From assembly GCF_915403165.1 (NCBI RefSeq), contig NZ_OU659204.1, positions 3,534,001-3,598,000 on the forward strand: a stretch of DNA of 64,000 nt, read 5' to 3'. The stretch comes from Providencia alcalifaciens (GTDB lineage: Bacteria; Pseudomonadota; Gammaproteobacteria; Enterobacterales; Enterobacteriaceae). Positions 13,020 through 22,488 of the stretch are shown here, in pieces. The position numbers were made by a program, and so were the translations under genes. Position 1 is the first letter of the stretch; every line of letters begins with the position of its first letter. The notes under the pieces were generated by a model that saw nothing but the letters and a program-made list of their open reading frames with translations, did not search any database and was not told the origin of the DNA.

Positions 13020-16000
13020 ATGCAAGTCAGTCGACGGTCTTTTTTTAAAATTTGTGCGGGTGGTATGGCTGGAACCTCTGCTGCACTACTCGGTTTTGCC
13101 CCTAATGTATCCCTTGCAAGCACTCGCCAATATAAACTACTGCGCTCGATAGAAACCCGAAACAACTGCACTTACTGCTCCGTGGGTTGTGGCATCTTGA
13201 TGTACAGCCTAGGTGATGGTGCAAAAAATGTCGATAAATCCATTTACCATATCGAAGGTGACCCCGACCATCCGGTTAGCCGAGGCTCTTTATGCCCTAA
13301 AGGTGCAGGCCTTATCGACTATATTCATAGTGAAAACCGATTAAAATACCCCGAATATCGCAAAGCAGGATCCGATAAATGGGAACGAATTTCATGGGAT
13401 GAAGCGATAGATAAAATTGCGCGATTAATGAAAAAAGATCGTGATGATAACTTCGTGACTCACAATGAAAAAGGCCAAGAAGTTAACCGCTGGCTAACAA
13501 CCGGTATGTTGTGTTCATCCGCGGCGAGTAATGAAACCGGTATTCTCGATAATAAATTTTCGCGTTCACTCGGCATGTTAGCCATCGACTGCCAAGCCAG
13601 ACTTTGTCATGCACCGACCGTTTCGGCACTGGCCCCTACTTTTGGTCGTGGGGCCATGACCAATAACTGGGTTGATATTAAAAATGCCAATGTGGTTTTG
13701 ATCATGGGTGGTAACCCTGCGGAAGCACATCCGGTTGGTTTTAAATGGGTTATCGAAGCCAAAATTAAAAATAATGCCAAAGTCATTGTGGTTGACCCAC
13801 GTTTTAACCGTAGTGCCTCAGTCGCAGATTTGTACTCCCCCATCCGTGCAGGCTCTGATACCGCATTCTTATTAGGGGTTACTCGCTATCTCATTGAAAA
13901 TGATAAAATCCAACATGAATATGTGAAAGCCTATACCAATGCACCTTTAATCGTTCGTGAAGATTATCACTTTAACGATGGTCTCTTTAGTGGCTTTGAT
14001 AAAGATAACCAACAATATGATCGCAGTTCTTGGCACTATGAAACGGATCAAAATGGTCATGCGCTAAAAGATGAATCTCTTCAGCATCCACGCTGTGTCT
14101 GGAATTTATTGAAACAGCACGTTGGTCGCTATACGCCAGAAATGGTGACAACGTTATGTGGCACGCCAATTGAAGATTTTATTTATATTTGTGAGCAACT
14201 TGCATCAACCTCAGTAAAAAATCGAACCGCCACGATTTTGTATGCACTCGGATGGACGCACCATACTGGCGGCGCTCAAACTATCCGCACCGCAGGTATG
14301 ATCCAACTGTTACTGGGTAATGTGGGTATGCCAGGTGGCGGTGTCAATGCGTTGCGAGGACACTCAAATATTCAAGGTTACAGTGATTTAGGATTGTTAT
14401 CTTTAAATCTTCCGGGCTATATGCCTTTACCGAATGAAAAACAAACCTCGCTACAAACCTATTTGTCACAAATTACCCCAAGTGCAATTGTGCCCGACCA
14501 AGTCAATTACTGGAAAAGAACACCCGACTTTTTTATTAGCTTAATGAAGAGTTTTTGGGGGGATAATGCGACGGCCAGTAATGAGTGGGGCTACCATTGG
14601 CTACCGAAATGGGATAAAAGCTACGATATTATGGCTCAAACCCAAATGATGATTGATGGGAAAATGAATGGCTATATTGTTCAAGGTTTTAACCCATTAG
14701 CGGCTTTCCCGGATAAAAATAAAAGCAGCGCAGCACTCGCCAAGCTCAAATATTTAGTCATCATCGACCCACTGGTTACTGAATCTTCTAACTTCTGGCA
14801 AAACCATGGAGAAATGAATGATGTCACGACCGCAGATATCCAAACTGAAGTATTCCGCCTCCCTTCATCTTGCTTTGCTGAAGAAAACGGTTCGATAGCG
14901 AACTCAGGTCGTTGGTTACAATGGCACTGGGCGGGCGCTCGTCCACCTGCTCAAGCTTGGCACGACGGTAAAATTCTCGGGCATTTGTTAATGCGCTTAC
15001 GCCAACTTTATCGTGAAGAAGGTGGCGTTTGTCCTGAGCCTTTGATGAATCTCTCTTGGAACTATATTGACCCTTATGATCCTCAACCCGAAGAGGTCGC
15101 CAGAGAAGCGAATGGCCAAGCAATGCAAGATATCTTTGATGATGCTGGCAAATTATTATTGAAGAAAGGCCAACAGATTGATGGTTTTCATCAACTGAAA
15201 TCTGACGGCTCTACTGCCAGCTTTTGCTGGGTTTATTCCGGTTGCTGGACAGAGAAAGGCAACCAAATGGCCAATCGGGATAACGCTGACCCATCAGGGT
15301 TAGGTTGTACGCCGGGTTGGGCGTTTGCTTGGCCCCAAAATCGCCGAGTGCTCTACAATCGCGCATCCGTTGATCCAAGTGGTAAACCGTGGGATGAAAA
15401 CCGGCAGCTGATTCAATGGGATGGAACGAAGTGGGGAGGATTTGATGTTCCCGATTTTAGTAACGCACCACCAAACAGTGGTGTCGGTCCATTTATTATG
15501 CAACCTGAAGGTGTTGGCCGCCTATTTGCCGTGGATAAAATGGCGGATGGCCCATTCCCCGAATTTTATGAACCCTTTGAGTCACCCGTAGAACATAATT
15601 TATTGCACTCCGCGGTTTCTCGTAACCCAGTGGCTCGGCTGTATAGCTATGATGCCGACCATTTAGGTAACGCCCAAGATTTCCCGTATGTGGCAACAAC
15701 CTACTCCATCACCGAGCTATTTCGTCACTGGACAAAACATTCTTTGATCAATGCCATCGCGCAGCCAGACCAGTTTATTGAGATTGGTGAACAGCTAGCC
15801 TTACAAAAGGGTATTCAACAAGGTGACGAAGTTCGAGTCAGTGCCAAACGCGGTTTTATTAAAGCCAAAGCGGTCGTCACCAAGCGCATTCGACCACTCA
15901 CGATTAATGGGAAAGTCGTCGATACCATTGGTATTCCTTGTCACTGGGGCTTTGAGGGTGCAACACAGAAAGGTTTCCTCGCTAACACATTGACGCCATC

Positions 16001-16067
16001 GGTTGGTGATGCGAATGCATTCACCCCTGAATATAAAGCGTTTTTAGTCAATGTTGAAAAAGCCTAA
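13020..16067 (+). CDS. fdnG: Formate dehydrogenase-N major subunit, cysteine variant
   Basis: A 1015-residue molybdenum bis-MGD catalytic subunit that oxidises formate on the periplasmic side, the same length as E. coli FdnG. The Tat signal is SRRSFFK at residues 4-10. A [4Fe-4S] motif begins CTYCSVGC near residue 50 and ends SRGSLCPKGAG. The decisive site is ARLCHAPTV: codon 196 (13605-13607) is TGT, cysteine, where E. coli uses TGA for selenocysteine, and the conserved His197 follows. The frame is uninterrupted. It is first of fdnGHI, with fdnH 9 bases later. Both selenium and sulfur versions exist in this superfamily; the Cys form usually has lower turnover. An fdoG name is equally defensible. 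Confidence 0.95.
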   Translation: MQVSRRSFFKICAGGMAGTSAALLGFAPNVSLASTRQYKLLRSIETRNNCTYCSVGCGILMYSLGDGAKNVDKSIYHIEGDPDHPVSRGSLCPKGAGLIDYIHSENRLKYPEYRKAGSDKWERISWDEAIDKIARLMKKDRDDNFVTHNEKGQEVNRWLTTGMLCSSAASNETGILDNKFSRSLGMLAIDCQARLCHAPTVSALAPTFGRGAMTNNWVDIKNANVVLIMGGNPAEAHPVGFKWVIEAKIKNNAKVIVVDPRFNRSASVADLYSPIRAGSDTAFLLGVTRYLIENDKIQHEYVKAYTNAPLIVREDYHFNDGLFSGFDKDNQQYDRSSWHYETDQNGHALKDESLQHPRCVWNLLKQHVGRYTPEMVTTLCGTPIEDFIYICEQLASTSVKNRTATILYALGWTHHTGGAQTIRTAGMIQLLLGNVGMPGGGVNALRGHSNIQGYSDLGLLSLNLPGYMPLPNEKQTSLQTYLSQITPSAIVPDQVNYWKRTPDFFISLMKSFWGDNATASNEWGYHWLPKWDKSYDIMAQTQMMIDGKMNGYIVQGFNPLAAFPDKNKSSAALAKLKYLVIIDPLVTESSNFWQNHGEMNDVTTADIQTEVFRLPSSCFAEENGSIANSGRWLQWHWAGARPPAQAWHDGKILGHLLMRLRQLYREEGGVCPEPLMNLSWNYIDPYDPQPEEVAREANGQAMQDIFDDAGKLLLKKGQQIDGFHQLKSDGSTASFCWVYSGCWTEKGNQMANRDNADPSGLGCTPGWAFAWPQNRRVLYNRASVDPSGKPWDENRQLIQWDGTKWGGFDVPDFSNAPPNSGVGPFIMQPEGVGRLFAVDKMADGPFPEFYEPFESPVEHNLLHSAVSRNPVARLYSYDADHLGNAQDFPYVATTYSITELFRHWTKHSLINAIAQPDQFIEIGEQLALQKGIQQGDEVRVSAKRGFIKAKAVVTKRIRPLTINGKVVDTIGIPCHWGFEGATQKGFLANTLTPSVGDANAFTPEYKAFLVNVEKA

Positions 16068-16076
16068 GGAGAAATT

Positions 16077-17015
16077 ATGTCAATGCAATCTCAAAATATT
16101 ATCCGTCGATCTGCGACCAACTCCTTAACACCTGCACCTCAAGTTCGTAATTATCAGGAAGAAGTCGCAAAACTCATTGATGTTACGATCTGTATTGGTT
16201 GTAAAGCTTGCCAAGTTGCGTGTTCGGAGTGGAACGATATTCGGGACAAAGTCGGTACGAATATCGGTGTTTATGATAATCCTACTGATTTAACAGCAAA
16301 ATCATGGACTGTTATGCGTTTTTCTGAAGTCGAAGAAAACGGTAAATTAGAATGGTTAATCCGTAAAGATGGCTGCATGCACTGCGCCGATCCCGGTTGT
16401 TTGAAGGCCTGCCCAGCAGAAGGGGCAATTGTGCAATATGCAAATGGGATTGTTGATTTCCAATCTGAACATTGCATTGGCTGTGGCTATTGTATTGCAG
16501 GTTGCCCATTTGATGTACCTCGTATCAATCAGGATGATAACCGCGCCTATAAGTGCACATTATGCGTTGATCGTGTCGATGTTGGTCAAGAACCCGCATG
16601 TGTCAAAACCTGCCCAACGGGCGCTATCCATTTTGGTAGCAAGCAGGATATGAAAAACCTCGCACAAGAACGTGTTTCAGAATTGAATACCCGTGGCTAT
16701 CAACATGCAGGGCTTTATGACCCACAGGGGGTTGGTGGAACTCATGTCATGTATGTTCTTCATCATGCAGATAAGCCAAGTTTGTATCATGGATTACCTG
16801 AAAACCCTGAAATCAGTGAAACGGTTAAATTCTGGAAAGGAATTTGGAAACCGCTTGCCGCTGTGGGTTTTGCAGCGACGTTTGCGGGGGCGATTTTCCA
16901 TTACTTTGGTATTGGACCAAACCACACAACCAAAGAAGACGAAGAAGAAGCGCGTAAAGAGATGGAAGCCTCTTCTAAAACGGAGCAATCCGAGCACAAA
17001 GAGGAGCAACCATGA
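16077..17015 (+). CDS. fdnH: Formate dehydrogenase-N iron-sulfur (beta) subunit
   Basis: A 312-residue subunit that carries electrons from FdnG to the membrane cytochrome (E. coli FdnH is 294, FdoH 300). Four [4Fe-4S] cysteine groups are visible, starting [11 protein letters not shown] at residues 39-49, then [26 protein letters not shown] and CTLCVD...CVKTCP. A single transmembrane helix near residues 255-275 ([19 protein letters not shown]) anchors it, and the tail is unusually Lys/Glu-rich, accounting for the extra length. AAGGAGAAATT precedes the ATG. Its stop overlaps the fdnI start, so the trio is one operon. Confidence 0.95.
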   Translation: MSMQSQNIIRRSATNSLTPAPQVRNYQEEVAKLIDVTICIGCKACQVACSEWNDIRDKVGTNIGVYDNPTDLTAKSWTVMRFSEVEENGKLEWLIRKDGCMHCADPGCLKACPAEGAIVQYANGIVDFQSEHCIGCGYCIAGCPFDVPRINQDDNRAYKCTLCVDRVDVGQEPACVKTCPTGAIHFGSKQDMKNLAQERVSELNTRGYQHAGLYDPQGVGGTHVMYVLHHADKPSLYHGLPENPEISETVKFWKGIWKPLAAVGFAATFAGAIFHYFGIGPNHTTKEDEEEARKEMEASSKTEQSEHKEEQP

Positions 17016-17668
17016 TGAAAAAGAACAGTGATGAAATCTTACGCCATAGCCCGTCAGAACGTATTAATCACTGGCTAGTGGCCATTGCCTTTGTGTTTAC
17101 GGCATTCAGTGGGTTGGGATTCTTTTTCCCATCATTAAACTGGTTTATGAACATTTTAGGTACCCCACAATTATCGCGCCTGTTACACCCCTTTGTTGGA
17201 TGCCTTATGGCGTTTATGTTTATCTTCATGTTTTTCAGATATTTGAAATATAACTTTGTGGATAAACAAGATCTTATTTGGGCAAAGAATATTCATAAAG
17301 TACTGCGTAATGAAGAAGCTGGAGATATCGGTCATTATAATCTTGGCCAAAAAGGTATTTATTGGGCGCTGAGTCTCTGTCTCATTATCTTAACCGTCAG
17401 TGGCATTATTATCTGGCGACCTTATTTTGCCGATTATTTTTCTATTGACGTGATCCGAGTTGCGCTACTGGCTCATTCAATATCAGCGATAGTTTTGATC
17501 ATTACCGTTGTCGTTCATGCTTATGCGGCTTTTTGGGTCAAAGGCTCAATTCGTAGCATGGTGGAAGGTTGGGTAACGCGGGGATGGGCAAGAAAACATC
17601 ACCCACGCTGGTATCGTGAAGTGTTAGAACAAGAGAAATCAAAAGAAGATAATAACCCGTCACACTAG
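17012..17668 (+). CDS. fdnI: Formate dehydrogenase-N cytochrome b556 (gamma) subunit
   Basis: A 218-residue di-haem cytochrome b that passes electrons to menaquinone in the inner membrane (E. coli FdnI is 217). Four hydrophobic helices are visible, with candidate haem histidines in [26 protein letters not shown] and [10 protein letters not shown]. The first of two adjacent ATGs overlaps the fdnH stop (ATGATG); the second, at 17015, is also possible. A hairpin follows 14 bases after the stop. It completes the fdnGHI operon and converges on the rhodanese-yeeE pair. Confidence 0.95.
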   Translation: MMKKNSDEILRHSPSERINHWLVAIAFVFTAFSGLGFFFPSLNWFMNILGTPQLSRLLHPFVGCLMAFMFIFMFFRYLKYNFVDKQDLIWAKNIHKVLRNEEAGDIGHYNLGQKGIYWALSLCLIILTVSGIIIWRPYFADYFSIDVIRVALLAHSISAIVLIITVVVHAYAAFWVKGSIRSMVEGWVTRGWARKHHPRWYREVLEQEKSKEDNNPSH

Positions 17669-17682
17669 GTTAATCTGAAGTC

Positions 17683-17718
17683 ATATCATGGTAGTCATTC
17701 ATTGCTCTACCATGATAT
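17683..17718. terminator. Hairpin between convergent fdnI and rhodanese gene
   Basis: ATATCATGGTAG and CTACCATGATAT form a perfect 12-base stem around a 12-base loop. It lies between two converging genes and can serve both strands, although the T-tract is short. Confidence 0.65.
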
Positions 17719-17750
17719 TTCCCTACTTTAGCGTGTAATCAGAGACCTGA

Positions 17751-19127
17751 TTAGCTCTTGCAAGATTGCCCCGGCCTTTTCACGATTTCGCCAAAGTCAT
17801 TCAATGCACTTGGTTTGGTGATTTTACTCTGCGCATTATTTAGCACAGGTAATTCAGGATCCATTTGCCACGCATTCCAGCCACCATCATATATCTGGCT
17901 ATTTTCCCATCCGGCCATTTGAGTCATAAACCATGAAACACTGGCTCTCCACCCAGTACCACAATAAAAAGCAACGTGATCTGATGGCTCAATTCCTTGC
18001 GTTTTCCAAAGGGCAAATATCTCTTCTGGGTTACGTAACGTGCCGTCAGGATCATAATAGTCAGACATATCATTCGCGTTTTTACCGCCGAACCCCCAGA
18101 TAGCCCCAGCAGGCTCGCCCTTACGTGGAATATAATCATACCCCGTAATTTTCCCCGTATATTCATCCCAAGTACGATTACTAATTAGCTTTAATCCCGC
18201 TTGTTGTGCTTGTATCGCTTCCGCTGGCATAGCGATATTGACCTGCGGGTTTGCCGGAATGGATGTACCGAAATCCGTAATTGGTACAGGTATATTCATC
18301 ACAGTTTCTGTTGGCAATTCCGCATCAACCCAGACATTTAAACCACCATTAAGAAACCGAACATCTTCCACTCCCGCCCATTTTAATGCCCACAACACCC
18401 GTAATGCTGCCATCTGGTTTTCAGAATAAACCACCACTGGCGTATCCTTATGGATACCATTTTTCAATAAGTTATGTTCAATCACATTCGGTTCAGATAG
18501 ATTCCATACCGGCCCATTTTCAATCCAGTCAGTATTAAAATGATAGGCACCTTTAATATGAGTAGAATACGATTTGGACTGCTGCGCATCTCCCCAGGAG
18601 ACTTCAAAAATGACAGATTTTTGGTCACTGGTATAGCTTTCTGGTTTTTCGCCATTCAGCGCCGCATTGACCCAGCTTGGCGAAACACTCATCCAATAAT
18701 TGGGATATTTATCCATCGGATAATCTGCATTGGCATATTTAATGAACTCTTTAAATGCGAGCACCTTATAACCTTTAGCTGCAAATTCCGCAGTAACGCG
18801 TTCTAAATCATCCAAATTGCTATCATAGAAAACCAGTGTTTTTTCTTTGGTAATGCCTTTTTCTTCCACGAAGTGAGTAAACTTATTTTCATCAATAAAG
18901 TCCAGCCAGCCCGTCGTAAATTGCATAGCACCTTGTATATGACCACCGCGTGCAGCATCTTTATCTTTAAAACCAAAAAATAGGCTATCCGGTCGGGTAT
19001 CGATAATAAGATAATCTGGATTATTTAGATTCTTCGATAATTCATCAATACTGATATCTTTGACTACGGTCTGATCACAGCCCGACAACCAAACCGATAA
19101 TAATAAAATGGCGAATTTTGCCTTCAT
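17751..19127 (-). CDS. Three-domain rhodanese-like sulfurtransferase lipoprotein
   Basis: A 458-residue lipoprotein. The signal sequence ends in the lipobox LSGC (Cys17), using the ATG that gives MKAKFAILLLSV; AGGAAA lies before it and overlaps the yeeE stop. Three rhodanese repeats follow. The first two have LVFYDSN and VVVYSEN where an active-site cysteine loop would be, so they look inactive. The third has AFYCGTGWR with Cys389, a complete catalytic loop. The family moves sulfane sulfur between thiosulfate or polysulfide donors and acceptors. It is translated with the upstream YeeE-type permease gene, suggesting that the periplasmic enzyme processes or hands sulfur to the transporter. Tandem-rhodanese lipoproteins of selenite/tellurite loci (ExtH-like) are an alternative comparison. 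Confidence 0.85.
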   Translation of the reverse strand: MKAKFAILLLSVWLSGCDQTVVKDISIDELSKNLNNPDYLIIDTRPDSLFFGFKDKDAARGGHIQGAMQFTTGWLDFIDENKFTHFVEEKGITKEKTLVFYDSNLDDLERVTAEFAAKGYKVLAFKEFIKYANADYPMDKYPNYWMSVSPSWVNAALNGEKPESYTSDQKSVIFEVSWGDAQQSKSYSTHIKGAYHFNTDWIENGPVWNLSEPNVIEHNLLKNGIHKDTPVVVYSENQMAALRVLWALKWAGVEDVRFLNGGLNVWVDAELPTETVMNIPVPITDFGTSIPANPQVNIAMPAEAIQAQQAGLKLISNRTWDEYTGKITGYDYIPRKGEPAGAIWGFGGKNANDMSDYYDPDGTLRNPEEIFALWKTQGIEPSDHVAFYCGTGWRASVSWFMTQMAGWENSQIYDGGWNAWQMDPELPVLNNAQSKITKPSALNDFGEIVKRPGQSCKS

Positions 19128-19135
19128 TTTTTTTC

Positions 19136-20128
19136 CTATATTCTGCACTGTGTCGGTCTGATGAAATAACTTGTGAGCCAGACGCCTGCCATCACCATAA
19201 ATGTTGAGATCCATCCCTGCCAAGAAAAATAGGCGGTTGCCACCAGTGAGTTAGTGACGGTGCATCCCCCCGCCAGTGTTGCCCCTATCCCCATCACGAC
19301 CCCACCCATTAGGCGTTTCACTACTGTTTTTCCATCAGGAGGTAATGTTAGTGCAAACTCACCTCGGAGTTTGGCGCTGATCATGGAGCCAGCCAAAATA
19401 CCAATCACAAATAAGGTTCCCCAATTAAGGTAACGCTGCTGACCGGTGACGAGATATTGAACCACATTCGCAGAAGGCACAGAGATACCAAAACCAAAGT
19501 TACGTCCATTTTCCGCACTCAAATACCAAGCAATAATCCCGAGAATTCCAATAAGTACCGCCGTTAAGTTAAGGGGCAATTGCTTATATTTCCCTAATGG
19601 TGGTGGCGAATAACGAGGATGACGATGCTGATAAATCAGTAAGCCAATCGTGACGATAATTAATACCGCAACCAGATACCAAGGAGAGATGCTCAATGTT
19701 TTATCGATGGTATCAATCTGTGCTGGGTGGGCTAATAATGGGTCAATCCAATGTTTTAAGCTCCCTTTCCAAGCGGATGCCATCGTGACAATAAACGCAA
19801 ATAATGCGAGCCATGTGCTTGTTAACCCTTCACCAGAACGGAACCAAGCCCCGCTACCACAGCAGCCTGCTAATACCATCCCGACACCAAATAAAAAGCC
19901 ACCGATAATTGTGGCAGTCACAGGCAACGTGCCTTCTGGAATAGTTATCAATCCCATTGATTGTAGAGCAAAAAATCCAATCGCCTGAATAGAGATAGCT
20001 ATCAGTAGCGCCGTAAGAAAACGCGTGTTTTTCTGATAAACAATATTCCTGAAGCCGGAAACAAAACAAAATTGTCCTGATTGGAGTAGCGCACCAAAAA
20101 GCAGACCAACAAATAAGCCGCTAATCAT
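19136..20128 (-). CDS. YeeE/YedE-family sulfur (thiosulfate or selenium) transporter
   Basis: A 330-residue inner-membrane protein with about nine or ten helices. Conserved family cysteine motifs are visible: SGQFCFVSGFR near the N-terminus, LAGCCGSGAWFRSGEG near residue 90, and LAGGCTVTNSLV near the C-terminus. In YeeE (TsuA) such cysteines relay thiosulfate. Selenium-associated YedE proteins share the fold, so the substrate is not settled. ACAGGAGC precedes the ATG. The rhodanese lipoprotein gene follows after 8 bases in an evident two-gene operon. Its position opposite fdnGHI is of note because formate dehydrogenase cofactor maturation needs sulfuration, but a link is speculative. Confidence 0.85.
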   Translation of the reverse strand: MISGLFVGLLFGALLQSGQFCFVSGFRNIVYQKNTRFLTALLIAISIQAIGFFALQSMGLITIPEGTLPVTATIIGGFLFGVGMVLAGCCGSGAWFRSGEGLTSTWLALFAFIVTMASAWKGSLKHWIDPLLAHPAQIDTIDKTLSISPWYLVAVLIIVTIGLLIYQHRHPRYSPPPLGKYKQLPLNLTAVLIGILGIIAWYLSAENGRNFGFGISVPSANVVQYLVTGQQRYLNWGTLFVIGILAGSMISAKLRGEFALTLPPDGKTVVKRLMGGVVMGIGATLAGGCTVTNSLVATAYFSWQGWISTFMVMAGVWLTSYFIRPTQCRI

Positions 20129-20911
20129 GAGCGGGCTCCTGTAGTAACGTAATAAACTGCATAGATATTTCTCAATAGTTATTCTAAAGAAGTCAGAAGA
20201 ATCAATAACGAGCTTGGGAGGGTCGTTTTAGCGCGATATTTTAATACTTCACAGATTTTCCTATGATAGCGCTTAATGAATATGGTTGAAGCTTATTAAC
20301 TTGTTTTGCATCAATTTTAGAGAAAAAAAAGTACAAATCGGTGATATTTCAATCCGTTTTCTTTCAATCAAGAGACTAAGTACTACAACCTTCACTTATA
20401 AAATATTACTCACCTTAATTTTCACCTACCGTCTCTTTCGGGGTGTAGTTTCAACTGAGTTGCTCAAAATAACGAATCAATCATTCTTCCTATTTAAATC
20501 ACTAAGTTAATTTAAACTAAATAATATAATTTTTGAAATATAAACATTTACCATCTTGACTTTATATAAAAAACAACCAAAACTAATAATTAGCAAATTA
20601 AATTATAGAAATTAATAATCAATTGTAATTATCTCATTGTGTTTTTATTACAACAGTTATCAATCTAGTTTTAAACTCATTCAATTTAATTAAATGAAAC
20701 CATTTTCATCATAAAGATAATTTGAAATAAACATTAAAATCAATGAGTAAAAATAAATTATGCATTTATTAAAAAGGAGGGATTATAAATAAAATTAATT
20801 TTATCTGCATAAGTTTCAGGATAGTCATCACACTATATTTAATATAAGAAATTTCATTTAGTTATTTTTAACTGTGTTTTTAAATACTTAGTTATTAATA
20901 GGAAGAATTAC
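20129..20911. other. AT-rich gap with no supported gene
   Basis: About 780 bases, strongly AT-rich, between the divergent yeeE and methyltransferase genes. One open frame of 74 codons (20286-20510) has no ribosome site or recognisable features. An AAAAAGGAGGG sequence near 20770 resembles a ribosome site, but the next frame ends at once. The region probably carries the promoters of both flanking genes. Confidence 0.5.
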
Positions 20912-21961
20912 ATGTTAAATAATGATACTTATATATCTAAAAATGAAAATGCCGCCTCCTATTTATTAGAACAAGCAATGGGATTCACATTCCAAGCATC
21001 ACTACGAGTTGCAGCCCTCTTGGGTATTGCTGATAAACTAAAAAATGGTGCGAAAACAATTGATGAGCTAGCAAAAGAAACAAATGTGAATCCTAAGCAA
21101 CTCTTCAGAGTTATGCGAATGTTGGCCGCTAAAGATATCTTTGCACAAACTAGTGATGGTAAATTTGAGTTAACCCCTGCCGCTGAATTCCTTCGTACCG
21201 ATCAATTCCATTCATTACATGATGCCGTGCTAATGCTAACAGATAAAACATTTTGGGCTCCATTAGGAGATCTAATTCATAGCTTACGCAGTGATACCCC
21301 TTTTAACGATATGTTTGGGGAATCTTTTTATGAATATTGGGCTGACAACAAAAATTATAAAGACAATTACAGTTTTCATACAGGCATGTCTTCTATGTCC
21401 ACAGTTGAAAACTATTTTTTAACACAAAAGTATGATTTTCCAGATAATTCAACCGTTGTCGATATTGCAGGTGGAATGGGCGGGCTATTGTTAACCGTTC
21501 TACAAAGTAACAAGACTTTACATGGCATATTATTCGATCAACCTGAGATCTTAAAAAAACATAGACTTGATGATTTAGGGGATCCTGAAAGATGGAAAAC
21601 CCAAGCGGGTAGCTTTTTCGAATCATGCCCAACAGCAGATTTTTATTTATTGAAATACATCACTATGGATTGGCCTACCGCTCAGGCACAACAAATATTA
21701 CAAACCTGCCGTAATGCAATGTATGACAATTCTAAGCTACTTATTTTAGAGCCTATTATCCCAACAGGTAACCACTGGCATGGTGGTAATTTAATTGACC
21801 TATTACTCTTAGCCAGTTTTGATGGCGGGCAGACCCGCAGTAAAGAGGAATTAGAAATATTACTTGATAGTGCCGATTTAAAGCTTAATCGCATTATTGA
21901 TACTGGCTGTTATGTTTCTATTGCCGAGGCGATCCCTAAACCAAAACCAGATAATCTGTAA
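20912..21961 (+). CDS. SAM-dependent methyltransferase, O-methyltransferase-like
   Basis: A 349-residue protein of the acetylserotonin/caffeate O-methyltransferase type. Residues about 10-95 form the winged-helix dimerisation domain (DELAKETNVNPKQLFRVMRM). The SAM-binding motif VVDIAGGMGG is at residues 182-191. The usual catalytic His in the LKxxxHDW motif is replaced: LKYITMDW has Met252 at that place. Relatives lacking this base sometimes catalyse hydroxylation or decarboxylation, or use another residue. GGAAGAATTAC precedes the ATG. It stands alone between AT-rich gaps, and its own AT content suggests acquisition. The substrate is unknown. Confidence 0.8.
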   Translation: MLNNDTYISKNENAASYLLEQAMGFTFQASLRVAALLGIADKLKNGAKTIDELAKETNVNPKQLFRVMRMLAAKDIFAQTSDGKFELTPAAEFLRTDQFHSLHDAVLMLTDKTFWAPLGDLIHSLRSDTPFNDMFGESFYEYWADNKNYKDNYSFHTGMSSMSTVENYFLTQKYDFPDNSTVVDIAGGMGGLLLTVLQSNKTLHGILFDQPEILKKHRLDDLGDPERWKTQAGSFFESCPTADFYLLKYITMDWPTAQAQQILQTCRNAMYDNSKLLILEPIIPTGNHWHGGNLIDLLLLASFDGGQTRSKEELEILLDSADLKLNRIIDTGCYVSIAEAIPKPKPDNL

Positions 21962-22422
21962 AATAATGCAATAATATGATTGCTTATTTATTTTTTAATT
22001 GACAAGTATAAGCCCAGCAAAGGCTATATATGACTTAATTGGCAAGGAAAACCATGATGGAAAATAGTAATATTTGCATGTAAAAATACCTACAGTACTA
22101 TCGGATATTTAACATTAACTGGATTTTATTTAGTTGAGAAAATAGAAAACTGAAACATAAATTAGACGCTTTTAGCGTCTGATTTATGTTAGAAGGCTGG
22201 ACTCGCTTTTCATAGATAACACATTGTTTTTATTTGTTATTAATTTAATTATAATTTTTTGTATACTTAAATGTATACTCATTAGATTAAAAGTTTAAAT
22301 ATCGTTACTTAAAAATAAGCATAAATACAAATTTAATCTTAAAATTAAAAATCCACCTTATTCATCAGTTTTCATTCTTCAGATATGTTCAAACCGTAAT
22401 ATTAGCATAGATTTTTCAATGT
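21962..22422. other. Non-coding gap at the left edge of the leuX island
   Basis: No gene is seen. It contains a palindrome at 22156-22188 (CATAAAT...AGACGC TTTTA GCGTCT...ATTTATG) and the degraded tRNA-like direct repeat at 22164-22205. The rest is AT-rich DNA with the expected upstream sequence of the C-protein gene. Confidence 0.5.
22164..22205. repeat. Left direct repeat: degraded copy of the leuX 3' end
   Basis: This copy reads AGACGCT-ttt-AGCGTCTGATTT, then AAGGCTGGACTCG. The right copy at 24916-24959 reads AGACGCT-cta-AGCGTCTGATTT, then AAGGCCGGACTCG, and comprises the leuX terminator and last 21 bases of the tRNA gene. Similarity stops at GGACTCG. A direct repeat of a tRNA 3' end is the classic footprint of tyrosine-integrase insertion, so it is taken as an att remnant. 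The degenerate middle leaves some doubt. Confidence 0.65.
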
Positions 22423-22448
22423 GACTTATAGTCTATAGACTCATAGTC
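22423..22448 (+). promoter_or_regulatory. C-box operator of the restriction-modification system
   Basis: Two perfect inverted repeats, GACTTATAGTC and GACTCATAGTC, are separated by TATA. This is the textbook double C-box bound by C proteins, with the left site activating and the right site repressing. It lies 40 bases before the C gene start. Confidence 0.9.
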
Positions 22449-22488
22449 ATCAAAGGCTTGATTATGTTCCTTTCAAAGAGGGGCATAT

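Noticed and set aside
13605..13607. An in-frame TGA selenocysteine codon in fdnG
   Set aside because: It was looked for because E. coli FdnG has one, but the codon is TGT and the frame is open throughout, so no SECIS element is expected.
20286..20510. A 74-codon open frame between yeeE and the methyltransferase gene
   Set aside because: There is no ribosome site, the composition is that of AT-rich non-coding DNA, and no family is recognisable.
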